DNA of 64,000 bases from contig NC_058340.1 of assembly GCF_905475395.1 (NCBI RefSeq), positions 55,096,181-55,160,180 of the forward strand, written 5' to 3'. The position numbers and the translations under genes are program-made. Below, in pieces: positions 11,301-21,535 of this stretch; the first letter of the stretch is position 1, and every line of letters begins with the position of its first letter. The stretch is from Chrysoperla carnea. Taxonomy: Eukaryota > Arthropoda > Insecta > Neuroptera > Chrysopidae. The notes beneath the pieces are model-generated. The model saw nothing but the letters and a program-made list of their open reading frames with translations. It did no database searches and had not been told where the DNA came from.

Positions 11301-11878
11301 CCAAAAATTATTGTTACAAACATATCAAATATATTTTTTAATACCCAAACCAAATCATGCTGATTTGGTATTAATTTGGAAGTATTTATTTTCACCATAT
11401 AAAATGTTGAAGAATTTTGATTGTGGTCCACTTGCTCGATTATCAGACGGATTTACTATAGGTTAGTATGCTTACAGAATAGAAGTATGGCACAGAAAGT
11501 CCTTAGAATAGTCGAAAATATAAAAAATCGTTTATAAATCAAATATTTTATCACAATCGTCTATATGTGATAATATGATAATCGTCTATATGTTCTTGAT
11601 GACAAAATTTTCCCATAAAAATCTAATGTGCGGAGTTTTTCCCTGGGTAAAATATAATACCTTATTTTCTCAATTAAGTGTAACTTCCCTTAAATGTGTA
11701 TTTTTTAATCTGAATTATAGGAAGTATCATAAAAGTTATGAAAGAGGTAATGACATGTAAGCGTATGGTACAATTACGTTCACATCCATTAAAATTGGAG
11801 GAATTAGTTGAGGCACTGAGTAAACAACATCCAATATTTGCTGAACATGAAGAAGCATTAAAAGAGTGGATTAGTTAA
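5020..11878 (+). CDS. IQCA1 (DRC11): DRC11/IQCA1-like IQ and AAA domain protein (axonemal dynein regulatory complex), complete, nine exons
   Basis: Coding exons, seen directly from frame continuity and GT-AG introns: 5020-5376, 6326-6537, 6999-7203, 7584-7809, 8101-8465, 9060-9399, 10501-10776, 11240-11461 and 11721-11878. Joined they give 786 residues plus TAA, close to the roughly 820 of vertebrate IQCA1. In order: an N-terminal family region (1-119); an IQ motif at about 216-227 (IQ...RG...R); a charged, lysine-rich coiled linker (about 260-510); then an AAA-type ATPase domain with a P-loop at 569-576 (GAEGSGKK) and Walker B at about 626-631 (VIFLDE). The P-loop has Lys where Ser/Thr is usual, which I recall as typical of this family. 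In known relatives the protein belongs to the nexin-dynein regulatory complex between axonemal microtubule doublets, so a role in sperm or ciliary motility is inferred. The start ATG is the first in frame and follows a multi-stop leader. Confidence 0.93.
5377..6325 (+). other. IQCA1 intron 1
   Basis: Contains a stretch (about 5985-6260: GTTGAGTACACTCAGACA and flanks) similar to 20010-20155, probably an old dispersed repeat. Otherwise nothing recognised. Confidence 0.6.
6326..6537 (+). CDS. IQCA1 (DRC11): IQCA1 exon 2, residues 120-189
   Basis: Acceptor TGTAG at 6321-6325, donor CG|GTAATG at 6538. The only open frame reads LKIPSYFNNFREGWASDW and ends ...RAQFMREIR; it contains ...EEDEGPPPLTEIEAVRLIQ, a block typical of DRC11. 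The exon has no internal ATG-started frame longer than a few codons, so simple ORF calling misses it. Confidence 0.87.
6999..7203 (+). CDS. IQCA1 (DRC11): IQCA1 exon 3 with IQ motif, residues 190-258
   Basis: Acceptor ATTAG ends at 6998; donor GAG|GTAACT. It encodes the calmodulin-binding-type IQ motif (VKIQKIWRGYIARR, about residues 214-227), preceded by a lysine-rich stretch. Codon 190 is split across intron 2. Confidence 0.88.
7584..7809 (+). CDS. IQCA1 (DRC11): IQCA1 exon 4, residues 259-333
   Basis: Acceptor CATAG ends at 7583; donor ATGG|GTAAGC. Charged helical segment (YEKALVDVKENLKVEKSE) then WLQEYYKHSEKLPEFPSEERGG, a conserved DRC11 stretch before the low-complexity linker. Confidence 0.87.
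7914..8055 (+). repeat. Dispersed repeat in IQCA1 intron 4
   Basis: Shares CCGAAAATTTTAAGGGGGG-type, CGATTATTCAAATAAATAAA and GGTAGATG blocks with 21395-21535; a reverse relative borders the LINE at 38467-38548. Confidence 0.55.
8101..8465 (+). CDS. IQCA1 (DRC11): IQCA1 exon 5, residues 334-455
   Basis: Acceptor TTTTTAG ends at 8100; donor CAG|GTAGGT. It encodes a Lys/Ser-rich linker followed by a conserved helical part (EYEENWKKKDEHMNPTQEPY, then IVREKTNELENELRKIVD). Coiled-coil-like. Confidence 0.87.
8466..9059 (+). other. IQCA1 intron 5
   Basis: GT-AG intron without a recognisable repeat or nested gene. Confidence 0.8.
9060..9399 (+). CDS. IQCA1 (DRC11): IQCA1 exon 6, residues 456-568
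   Basis: Acceptor TTTTTTAG at 9052-9059; donor GCAG|GTATCT. Very basic start (KKPKKPQKKARRGGKKSKKKK) then DRTLESLFEELVCNGIIRSYP, the conserved entry to the ATPase domain, ending just before the P-loop glycine. Confidence 0.88.
9400..10500 (+). other. IQCA1 intron 6, the longest intron
   Basis: No repeat partner in the window. The 77-codon frame at 10030 shows no family features and ends in the intron. Confidence 0.75.
10501..10776 (+). CDS. IQCA1 (DRC11): IQCA1 exon 7, AAA ATPase core, residues 569-660
   Basis: Holds both nucleotide-binding motifs: P-loop GAEGSGKK (569-576) and Walker B VIFLDE (626-631), with SNIVGKYPGKSG between them, typical of DRC11. Donor AAAG|GTATGT. Confidence 0.92.
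10884..11170 (-). mobile_element. tRNA-derived SINE in IQCA1 intron 7
   Basis: Read on the minus strand: tRNA-like head with box A (TTAGCTCAGTTGG) and box B (GGGTTCGATTCC), a body of about 200 bases, and a tail of CCTAA repeats. Full-length copy lying antisense to the host gene. Confidence 0.88.
11240..11461 (+). CDS. IQCA1 (DRC11): IQCA1 exon 8, residues 661-734
   Basis: Acceptor TTCTAG ends at 11239; donor ATAG|GTTAGT. Encodes ITNEDRVILLGTTSRPWD, an AAA sensor-1-like strand with the GTTSRP motif, then a helical lid segment ending LARLSDGFTIG. Confidence 0.88.
11721..11878 (+). CDS. IQCA1 (DRC11): IQCA1 exon 9, residues 735-786 and stop
   Basis: Acceptor ATTATAG ends at 11720. C-terminal SIIKVMKEVMTCKRMVQL... 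ends in KEWIS then TAA. It completes the AAA small subdomain. Confidence 0.86.
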
Positions 11879-11927
11879 AAATATACAATTTTTGTAAACG
11901 TTTTTTTTTTTTATAATTAAATTTCGA

Positions 11928-11938
11928 AATAAAATAAA
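11928..11938 (+). terminator. Poly(A) signal of IQCA1
   Basis: Overlapping AATAAA hexamers start at 11928, about 50 bases after the stop codon, giving a short 3'UTR. Position and sequence fit a metazoan cleavage signal. Confidence 0.6.
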
Positions 11939-12539
11939 ATAATTTGCATATGATGATGATATTGTTATTTTTACCTGTATTCCACACAAATATAGGGCTC
12001 TCACCTCAAAGTTGAAACACATAAATCAAAATTATTTCTTCCGAAAAACTTTTTTTATGAAAAATTTATTCTCAAAGAAATTTTATGATACTAAAATAAA
12101 TTGTAAGTTCATTTCAAAGCATGTAGACTTCAAACAACACACTTTTGTAACTAAGTTTTGTGTAAGTCTTCTATACCATACGTTTAATTTACATCTTGGC
12201 ATAGGCATCTCCCACGAGTATGACAGAGTACATGTTTCTTGAAAGTGTTTTAGATTCGGTTCCCTTTAAGCTGTACGATTCTACTGCTGCTGTGTGAACT
12301 GTATACAACTTGGCGCTTATCAAAGTTGCATTGAACCCATAGCAAGAAAACATGCCTATAGCACCTCTTTCTTGTATTCATTGCTTAATGTATACATACG
12401 TACTCTCTCATACTCGTAAGAGTTGTACTATACCAAGATGTTATTTAACAACTAGTAGATAAAACCATTAACAACAAATCAGATCACACTTGAAACATAG
12501 CTAAGAACACTCCCCATTAAATTATTTTTCAATAAAAAA

Positions 12540-12655
12540 AAAACTAAATCTGTTCATCCGCTTAGGAGATACGATGCCCCAGACAAGCAGACAGAAAGAC
12601 ATACATAGTGGTCAAACTTATACACCCCTCTTTTTGGTTCGGGGATTAAAAAAAA
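12540..12655 (+). repeat. Possible 3' end of an unknown transposable element
   Basis: GTTCATCCGCTTAGGAGATA, a GACA-type run and CACCCCTCTTTTTGGTTCGG followed by an A-rich tail look like a retroelement 3' end. Only one copy here. Confidence 0.35.
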
Positions 12656-13417
12656 AAATTTTAAAGACTTAATTTATAATCATTATTTTTTCAATTTTGT
12701 TTCCTTTGGGCTTTAAAATGCTTCAGGGCCAGGCCTGTTATTTGATTAGCATTTCAGAATTTTTCTCAACTAAAATTTTCTTAGCCGGGAACTAGCGCGT
12801 AAAGCATAAAATTGTTCGAAAAAATAATTTGTTCGACACTCGAAAGAACAATAATCGCATGAAAGAATAGTAGAGAAAGAAAAGAGAAAATTTGTTTACG
12901 AAATATAACTCAAAAGAAATTTTCCTAGGCCAAGATAAAATGTTGTTATATAGATAAATAGGAAATTTTTGTTTAAAAAATTATACTATCAGAGATAAAA
13001 ATACTAACGATCATTACAATTCGGAAAATATTTCCACTTTTTAAATACCAATACAAGTTATTGACTCATCAAATATGTCTCGTGTAAATGATACTTGAAT
13101 AGCTGACAAAATCTACAATCTACAAAAGTATTTAAAAAAAAATTCACATATCTAGAGATTTTTTTTTTTAAATAGAATAAATTTGCAATCACGTTTTGAC
13201 CGAATGTAAATTAAACCACACATTTTATGTATAAAATCAGCGTATACTCATACAATAAAAGTAGCCGGTATTGATTATACAAAAATTCTTGAGTAAACTT
13301 TATTGGGGTCTCTAAAGCCATATTTCAATGAAAATATTTCGAAATTTTGTAAAAAACATTTTTATTCCCTCCGCTAAACGAAACTGCAGCTTTCCGCCTC
13401 TGTCGAGCAGAAAAATA

Positions 13418-13515
13418 GTATACACACCTCGGGAGTAAGTAAAGAATATCTCAGATCTCATGGTTGTCGCTCATGGCTTCGCCTCGGTTGACAATGACGA
13501 ACATGAGACTTGAGT
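13418..13515. repeat. Hairpin with GCTTCGCC loop
   Basis: Imperfect arms around GGCTTCGCCTCGG (CTCATGGTTGTCG with GACGAACATGAG). GC-rich patch in AT-rich DNA, resembling small hairpin MITEs. Confidence 0.45.
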
Positions 13516-14569
13516 ATATATTAATATACTATTAATATACTTAATATACTATTTTGAAAACCAAAAAAATATAATTCACCTGCGCTTCCACTATTTTTCC
13601 ACTGTTATATTTCGAAAAAGAAATAGTAAATCGCTAAAACGCTAAAACACATGAGTTATTTTTAGGAGGTATAAAAATGTACTATTAATTTTTTTTATTC
13701 GACGCCGCCCTCATAGTCAAACAGGGGGTCTTAAATAGAACTCAAATTTCGTTATTTAATTTTACGGTTTTTTAAGGCTAAAAACTGTAAATTTAGTGTA
13801 AGAAAAAAACAATTTTGTGGACAAAAAGTACTTGTTTCTTCTAGTACTAATAAAAAACAAAGTTGACCCAAAAAGCAAAGTTGAAAGTTAGGTTTGATCA
13901 TGAAGACGTACCTACTCCAAAAAAACTAAATACAATATTTTCATTCACCCTAAAAATGAACCGATATACGTTATAACACGTTTATTGAGCAATATAATAA
14001 AGAAGTGGGCGGAAATAGAGTTGTAAAATTGTCAGTTTGCCGAAAGTCATTCGCTCGAAAAACCAGGATCTCCGAATTAACCCACTAAACCGTAATAGGT
14101 TGCTCTAAGCATAAACTCCTGCATGTATAAAAAAGCTTTGTACAAAAGTTAACTCTTCTAAAATACGAGTTTATGGGGTTCAAAAAATAAGTTTTTTAAT
14201 GAATCATAATGAAAATAATATGCTCTTCGATTTTTGCAAACTCATTATCTTTTAGAATCCATTGTACGTACTATATAATAAATTCATCATTATTATGAAT
14301 TAGAAAATAAATATTTAATCAAACGTAAACAAACTTTTGAAATTTTATTTATTTGAAGGTGACTCGTAATGTTTATAAATATACACGTAATCACAGTGCA
14401 AGATATTATATCACAGTTAAATCTTGTGGTGTTTCATTTCACTTTAATCGATCATTGCCTAAGTATCTCATATTTACTCTGATAAAAAAAATAACGTCTA
14501 TAAAAGCTTTTATGCTCAAACGGAGCCATCTTATGGTGACATTGATTTTGACCTTGACCTACAATTATT

Positions 14570-15010
14570 ATTTAAGGTATTTCGATTCTAAAAAAATGAA
14601 AATGATTCAAAAAATCTGAACTTTTATTTATCAATTAATCATCCATTTATACGTCTTTTGTGAAAAATTCATATCGATTCTCTGAATAGTTTAGGAGAAA
14701 TTAAGTATCAAAGTCAATTTTTTTTCCCAAAAAAATTTCACATTTCTCATAAGCGATACAAAGAATCAATATGAATTTTTCATAAATCACCTATATAAGG
14801 GTGATTAATTGATAAATAAAATTTTAAATTTTTACTATCATTTTCATTTAAACTCTTTAAGGTATTTTTCGATACCGTAAATTGAAAGTGATACCAAAGA
14901 TTTGAAATTTTATTTATCAATTAATCATCCTTTTTTACGTCTTTTGTGACTTTTACGTTTCATATTGATTCTCTGTACGGTTTAGGAGAAATTAACTATC
15001 AAAGTGTTTC
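14570..15010. repeat. Three units in alternating orientation
   Basis: 14570-14720 (forward), 14735-14880 (reverse) and 14885-15005 (forward) share TTTTATTTATCAATTAATCA and the following 70 bases. A HINE copy begins 28 bp later. Confidence 0.7.
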
Positions 15011-15032
15011 TAGCAAAGAAAAGTTTTTCATT

Positions 15033-15584
15033 ATACCATGTATATATGAAATATACATAGTATATTAAGTTTCGTCCCTAGTTTGTAACGCTTAAAAATA
15101 TTGATGCTACAAAAAAAATTTTGGTATAGGTGTTCATAGAATCACCTAATTAGTCCATTTCCGGTTGTCCGTCCGTCCGTCTGTGGACACGATAACTCAA
15201 AAACGAAAAAAGATATCGAGCTGAAATTTTTACAGCGTTCTCAGGATGTAAAAGGTGAGGTCAAGTTCGAAAATGAGCATCACAGGTCAATTGGGTTTTG
15301 GGTCCGTAGGACCCATCTTGTAAACCGTTAGAGATAGAACAAAAGTTTAAATGTAAAAAATGTTCCTTATAAAAAAATAAACAACTTTTGTTTGAAACAT
15401 TTTTTAGTAAACATCACTGTTTTCCCGTGTGGGGCCCAATTAGGCGGAAATTTTATAGTATGCACTATACTTGAATATCAGTTATGTATGTCACATGTAT
15501 GTATGTGTTATGTGATGAAGGAATCAACACTGACTATGCATGGTATTTCAACAATTAACTCAGTCAATTGTTTGTTTTCACTTG
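15033..15584 (+). mobile_element. HINE-like element, full length
   Basis: About 552 bp from ATACCATG to CACTTG, flanked by TT on both sides (CATT|ATACC and CTTG|TTAGG). GTCC repeats at about 15167-15182, subterminal ATGGTAT near 15539 and the 3' hairpin are all present. One of the best copies for a consensus. Confidence 0.87.
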
Positions 15585-15944
15585 TTAGGTCTTAATTTTG
15601 GTATGATCATAAAGCTTAAAACTTGAAGAATATTATGTTAATGGAAAAACAATTTTAAAAGCACGTATTGACTAAAACAATATTCAATTTTTTTGGGAAC
15701 ACTTTCGTTTTGGTATCGCTTTCCTAAAAAATCACATTTTCTTAGGATCATCTTTAAATCGTGCATATGTATTTTCATTAATGCCCTTTATAAATAAGTA
15801 AATTTTTAAATACCCATTACGCTGTTCAATTTATAGATTTAAGCTTTTAAAGTTTGCATTTTTAACATATAAATCCTATATCGAAGTGTTTTTAAAGGTA
15901 TGCTTTATTATGTTACAAGGTTAATTTTCTTTAGATAATTTGAA

Positions 15945-16500
15945 CAAGTGAAAACATACAATTTGTTAATTGTTTAAATACCATGCATAGACAGTGTTGA
16001 TTACTCTGTTACATTACACATATACCTATACATGTCACACATTCAAACTGATATCCCCATATAACACATACTATACAATTTGCGCCTAATTTGCGCCCTC
16101 ACGGGTAAACAGTGATGTTTAAGAAAAAATGTTTCAAACAAAAGTTGGTTATTTCTTTATAAGAAATATTTTTTACATTTAAACTTTTGTTCTATCTCTA
16201 ACGGTTTACAAGACGGGTCCTACGGATCCTGGACTCAATTGACCTATGTTGCTCATTTACGAACTCGACCTCACTTTTTACGCCCTGAGTACGCTGTTCG
16301 CCCTGATTTTAGCTTGATATCTTTTTTCGTTGTTTAGTTATCGTGTTGACAGACAGACAGACAGACGGACAGACAACCGAAAATGGACTGATTTTATGAA
16401 CACCTATACCAAAATTTTGTTCATAGCATCAATATTTTTAAGCGTTACAAACTTGGGACTAAACTTAGTATACCTTGCATATTACTTATATGCATGGTAT
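15945..16500 (-). mobile_element. HINE-like element, full length, facing the 15033 copy
   Basis: CAAGTG at 15945 and the ATACCATG complement ending at 16500; core GACAGACAGACAGACGGACA near 16350. It forms a head-out pair with the copy 361 bp to the left. Confidence 0.87.
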
Positions 16501-17249
16501 AAAAACGTGTAAAAACGTGTATTAGTTGAAAGCATGGCAAATATTTTCCTGTAAAGAAAATTATAGCAAGCGGCACTCGTTTTTCCATAAAATTCATTTA
16601 AAATGATGAAAGGCATTTGTGTTATCAATATTTCAAAAATTATGTATGTATCGAAAAATTTTACTATTAATTTTCGTCTAATTTTCAAAGTTCTAACAGA
16701 ATCCACCCTCAAAATTTGAAACGTATCAAATATTTCCTACATTCATTTTTTGGGAACGTCCTTAATCTCCAAATAGTCTTTTCACGTGGAAAAGAAAATG
16801 ATTTAAAAATAAGCGAATAATTTCTGCTGATTACAACAATTTAATGCGAATTTCGTAATCATAGTTTTTCTTTCTAAGACAAAATACTTGTTTTACATTT
16901 ATTGTAAAACATGTAATCGAAACATATTTAAAATTCATCAAATTTTTCCATGTATGTACGTCATTAAAAAAGTTTTCTTGTAATTTTTCGATTATTACGA
17001 TTAGGTTATTCCATAGTTTTAGGGCATTTAAATATTTTTCTCTATTGTTTCCGGTTTTATATCAAGCAAATTGAATTCAAGGTTGATTTTATATTTAGTC
17101 GCTCTAAATACGAATAAAGAATGATGCCTTAATGATGTTTTAAAAGCAAAAGCTAGTAAAATTTAGCAAAACTTAAATTACGTATATAGTTGCAGAAACG
17201 AAACACTAAAAAAGGATTAAAGATCGAAAAATTTAAACAGTAAGTCGAA

Positions 17250-17733
17250 TTTGAATGCGGTTTTCAGCATTCGATTTGTTAGAACGTCAGGAAATTTTGT
17301 GACTTAAATTGATTTATAAAAAATTAAAAATATGTAATTTGCACAAATAATATGCATTTTATAATTGCATTTTAAATTAACTGTAAATATATTTAATTAA
17401 TTCACAATTCGGTTAATAGTGATAAAAATGATTCCAAACTTGTTACTCGGGGGTTTTTGAGGTCTCTGCGGTTGCAGGTACCTGGTGCCCGGATTTTCCT
17501 GGGCACTAGTTTCCTCGAATTTCAATTCTGTCGCGGTATTTTTGTTCAGCGACCCCAAAAACCCCCATTAACCGAATTGTGAATTTAGAATTTTTATGTA
17601 CGGTCAATTTTAAATGCAATTTTAAAATGCATATTAATTATACAAATTGCATATTTTTAATTTTTTATAAATCAATTTAGGTCACAAAATTTCCTGACGC
17701 TCTCACGAATCGAATGCTGAAAACCGCATTCAA
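17250..17733. mobile_element. Large foldback element with GC-rich centre
   Basis: Arms at about 17250-17410 and 17570-17733 are reverse complements with small gaps; outer ends read TTTGAATGCGGTTTTCAGC. The centre has nested pairs: GGGGGTTTTTG (17450) with CAAAAACCCCC (17556), and GTGCCCGG with CTGGGCAC. No coding frame. Confidence 0.85.
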
Positions 17734-18311
17734 ATCTATTCATTGCTTCATTTTTGAGACTAATAGGCTTCATAACTCTTTAGAAATTTTTTTAATTATC
17801 TTAAAATTAATCAATCATTTGTGCATAGAATGAACGAAACAGATTAAAACAAATTAATACCTTTAAGTAGGTCCTTATTTAGTTTTTTTTTATCTCAAAA
17901 TGATTTTAAGCTTTTAAAATGATTTGAATCTTTCCCATACTTAACAATAATTGTTGTTAAATATTCCATTAGTAAAGATTAAGCCACTTAATATCCTTGA
18001 TTACTGACTGATTCTTAATAATTCATAATTTTTTTTAAATCAAAAATGAAAAAATTTTGTAGAATTCCAGGATTAAAACCAGTTTCCTGCACTTTAGAAA
18101 CAAATTGGAAATTTTACTGAAATCCGGTTAAACCGGTTTTTGCGACTATCGTGCCATTAATGATTTTGCAATAATTAAAGCTCCTTAATTCCTAAAAAAA
18201 ATATAATAAAAAATCCTTAATTTAGAATCGTTAAAACCTTTAGTAAGTTGAAAACTCGATAACTATAGGACTCCGAAATATTAGATAGGAACATGGTTTT
18301 CCGTGAATCTT

Positions 18312-18480
18312 CAAACCACCCCCAAAATGTTCTTCAGATCGTTCTGATCAAAAGCTCTGACGGCCACGAAACTTTTTAATGAGTAGTTTTCGAGCTACGA
18401 GCGATCAAAGCTACACAAAGTTAAAAAATTTAGTCTCCGTGAGAGTGTTTTTATCAGAACGATCTGGAGGATATTTTGGA
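18312..18480. repeat. Inverted repeat, 32-bp arms
   Basis: CCAAAATGTTCTTCAGATCG at 18312 pairs with CGATCTGGAGGATATTTTGG ending at 18479. The loop is about 105 bases. Confidence 0.6.
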
Positions 18481-18499
18481 GTCGAAAAAGTCTTACAGA

Positions 18500-18582
18500 T
18501 AGCAATATTTTTAAGCGTTACAAACTTGGGACTAAACTTATAAAAGTAAGTATACCTTGCATATTACATATATGTATGGTAT
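18500..18582 (-). mobile_element. HINE-like element, 5' terminal fragment
   Basis: Matches the last 80 bases of the reverse-oriented copies (AAGCGTTACAAACTTGGGAC to GTATGGTAT). The rest is absent. Confidence 0.7.
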
Positions 18583-18850
18583 AATAATATTCGCGTAATT
18601 TACCTGCTTCCAGGCTCCGGTATATAAGTAATTAGATTTTCATCAAATGTTTAAAACTATATTACATCATATCAATAATTCAAGCAATTTAATTAGGAGC
18701 CATTGCCCATAATTGGGTTACCCGTGGTTATTTTGCATGTTACTTAGCTGTTGGTATGATAAAATTTTATTCAAAATAATATTCGCGTAATTTACTTGCG
18801 TCCAGGCTTAGGTATATTAGTACTTAGATTTTCATCAAAATTTTTAATTT
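18583..18850 (+). repeat. Direct duplication of an 80-bp segment
   Basis: ATATTCGCGTAATTTACCTG at 18588 recurs as ATATTCGCGTAATTTACTTG at 18779, each followed by CCAGGCT and AGATTTTCATCAAA. Period about 191 bases. Confidence 0.6.
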
Positions 18851-19262
18851 GATTATTAATACGCCACATATTATATTTGTATAATAAAATAATATTTATT
18901 TATAAACTTTGGCATGTTTGTTATTATCCTTTTTTTTGCTGAGTAAGTTTTTATTCTTTTAGTAAATAAATATACAAAATACATTTACTTATTAATAAAA
19001 TCACGCCATTGTATGTTATTGTTGATATATGTATAGTGTATACAAATTATTTAATATGACGTCAAGGATACAAAGATTATGACAAACTATATTATAAAAG
19101 AATGTAATATTACCTTTATATAAATACTAGCTATGTATCCCTTCTTTTGATTCCTTAAGGATGACCCAGTAATAAATTTATGTGATGAAATAATAATTAT
19201 GAATATATTTAAAGACAGGATCCATTACCATTTTCTTTTTGTGAATTCAAAAAAAAGGGTGC

Positions 19263-19409
19263 ATTTTGTTAAAATATATCCCATTTGGGACCCACAATAA
19301 AAATATTTAGCTGTAGAATATAAAATTATTATTGATTAGCTATTTAAATTTTATAATCTAGTTAAATATTTTTATTGTGGGTCATGTAGGGGATATATTT
19401 TAACAAAAT
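19263..19409. repeat. Foldback hairpin, 47-bp arms
   Basis: Arms 19263-19309 and 19363-19409 pair almost perfectly (ATTTTGTTAAAATATATCCC outwards). A similar single arm starts near 51593, suggesting a mobile MITE-like family. Confidence 0.75.
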
Positions 19410-19617
19410 TTAACAGCCCACAGAAATTCTAATCTTAATTTGAATGTAAGAAAGATGGAATGAATGGGTTTTCTTTCAGGCTTTTTTACGAGACCATTGC
19501 TTTTCCACAGAAAATAATCGTGGAAATAATTGGCATTTCACCCAGGAATCGACTAGAGCCGGTGGCAAATGTTTGTCTAAGTGTACTCAACAAAATCAAG
19601 TCCATACGAACTAGAGT

Positions 19618-19972
19618 TATGTGGGACACACTTAGACTATGGGGTCCGCTGCGATACCGAAAAAGAGTTGACCACTACCCTATGAACCATTTTGAGCTGT
19701 TTAAGAACAGCAAGAGTGCTTTGACGTCAATGAAAACTTTAGCTCAGAGGGGTCGTCAAAGAGATGCTGGCTCAAATAAGACCATCTCCTCATGGCAAGG
19801 GCTGGACAGTGACAGAGAAGTTGAGACATCGTCTCCTCCTCCTCCACACTGTGATAGCTCCTGCAATAGTCGGGATACACTGTCAGGCGTTTAGCGCGCC
19901 TGCCTTCCAGCCAGTGTCCTGTAATACTCGCAACAATTTTGCTAATCGAGGCCCTTGGAAGCGATCTGTTTC
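19618..19972 (-). mobile_element. Second, shorter copy of the same LINE 3' end
   Basis: Aligns with 38600-38935: same C-terminal coding region and 3'UTR (GGACACACTTAGACTATGGGG), with frame damage. The forward open frames here (19460-19994) are reverse-strand shadows. Confidence 0.8.
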
Positions 19973-21394
19973 AGCTAGTGGGGATATTAAGTAAAAATTG
20001 CCAAGGATCGAAAGTTTAGAATCGTCTAAAATATAAAATTCAATAGTATTTTTTTTTTAAATGATTTTGTTGAGTACCTACACTCAGACAGACATTTTAC
20101 ACTGATTTCCACAATATTCTGATGCAGAATCGATTCCTGAGTCAGATAGTTTTTTCGGTTTTTGAAAAAGTTCTATTAGGAATGATATCTTACAATAAAA
20201 ATTATTGACATTAGTACGCATGAAAATAATCATTTTTAACAATTATGTATGTTCTTCAAACTACTATGTATTATGTAGGGGAAAGTGTTACATAAAGATC
20301 CCAGAGGGTCAAATGTACAGGGTAAGTGAACCATTAAAGCCATCTACTACATTAATTGCTAGATGGCATCCACGCGATTAAATGAATCGTCAAACAAATA
20401 CTTATGACGATGTATAAGCTATTTTGTGTTTCGTAGCGAAAATATTAATTTTACTGCTTACGATCTATGGTAAGACAAATTTCAATGTAAAATTTCTTCT
20501 TTTGTGTTAGTTTTCGCCTGCTTATTCTTGAACTCTGGGCTTGTGTTGACTTTTTTTAATATTATAAGACATTTTGATAGGCGTATAATGAATTTTAAGG
20601 TCAGTTTTTATGACAATATGGCAAATATGACGTTTTTAGTGAAATGATCCCTTTTATATATGATAAAATGATCTCTATTCTATGTGTAAAATTATAATTG
20701 GTATAAAATGATTCCTCATCATATGGCAGATCTTGAATGGGTTTATTTTGATGATTTTATCAGTGATTAATATTTTATGTGAACTGTTTGGTAAAAAACG
20801 CAATGGGATCATTTGACTCACCAATCTTACAAAGTGGGTAAAACGACTTCTTTTGAGAACTAATAAATAGTTCCAAAAATTTAAACAAATCAAAATAAAT
20901 TGCCGTGCCACCTTTGGAACACTTGAATAAAGAAAACAAAAATATTTCGACGTTATACATATCTCGAATAAATTGGCGATAGGGAATCATTATAGGACAC
21001 CTTACCTTATAGGTATGTTTGTATGAATGTAGTAGGTACGATTGAATCTGCGTACTTACCATACATTGTACAAATCAAGATCAACAACATTACTTAATTT
21101 AATTGCAAATTACTAATAAAACCAGATTACTTACACTTTATTCAATATATTTTACTTTGATTCAATAGTAAAACTTGTAAAACAGAAACAGTTCAAGTTT
21201 ATAATCATCAATCACCACATACAATCTTCATAATCTAACAAATTCTACTACTATTATAATCTTGAAAGTTTGTTACGCATTCACGCAAAAACTACTGAAT
21301 AGATTTTGAAAAAACTTCACAGTATTATATCTTATATATCAGAATAGAGGATGGGTTATAATTTATCTTAAAGTTTTATACAAAGCATGATTTT

Positions 21395-21535
21395 TTTTAT
21401 ATGCAGTTGGACTAAGTTTAAATCAGTTCTGAAAATTTTAGAGGAGGTGGTTGTCGATTATTTAAATAAATAAAAGACTTCAAAAGTGGGCATATTTAAC
21501 ATTGGTTTGTAAAACGGTAGATGGATGATGATATG
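21395..21535 (+). repeat. Dispersed repeat, intergenic copy
   Basis: Collinear with 7914-8055 over about 140 bases (TTTTTTTATATGCAGTTGG onward). Confidence 0.55.

Larger units (their letters stand above)
11940..14352. other. Gene-free AT-rich DNA after IQCA1
   Basis: Apart from the small repeats at 12540 and 13418 and an inverted pair (ACGAGTATGACAGAGTAC at 12215, GTACTCTCTCATACTCGT near 12400) nothing is recognised. Confidence 0.5.

Noticed and set aside
15167..15182. GTCC runs as independent microsatellites or a CRISPR-like array
   Set aside because: They sit at the same internal place in every HINE copy; there are no spacers.
19460..19994. 144- and 76-codon forward frames
   Set aside because: They run antisense through a LINE 3' fragment.
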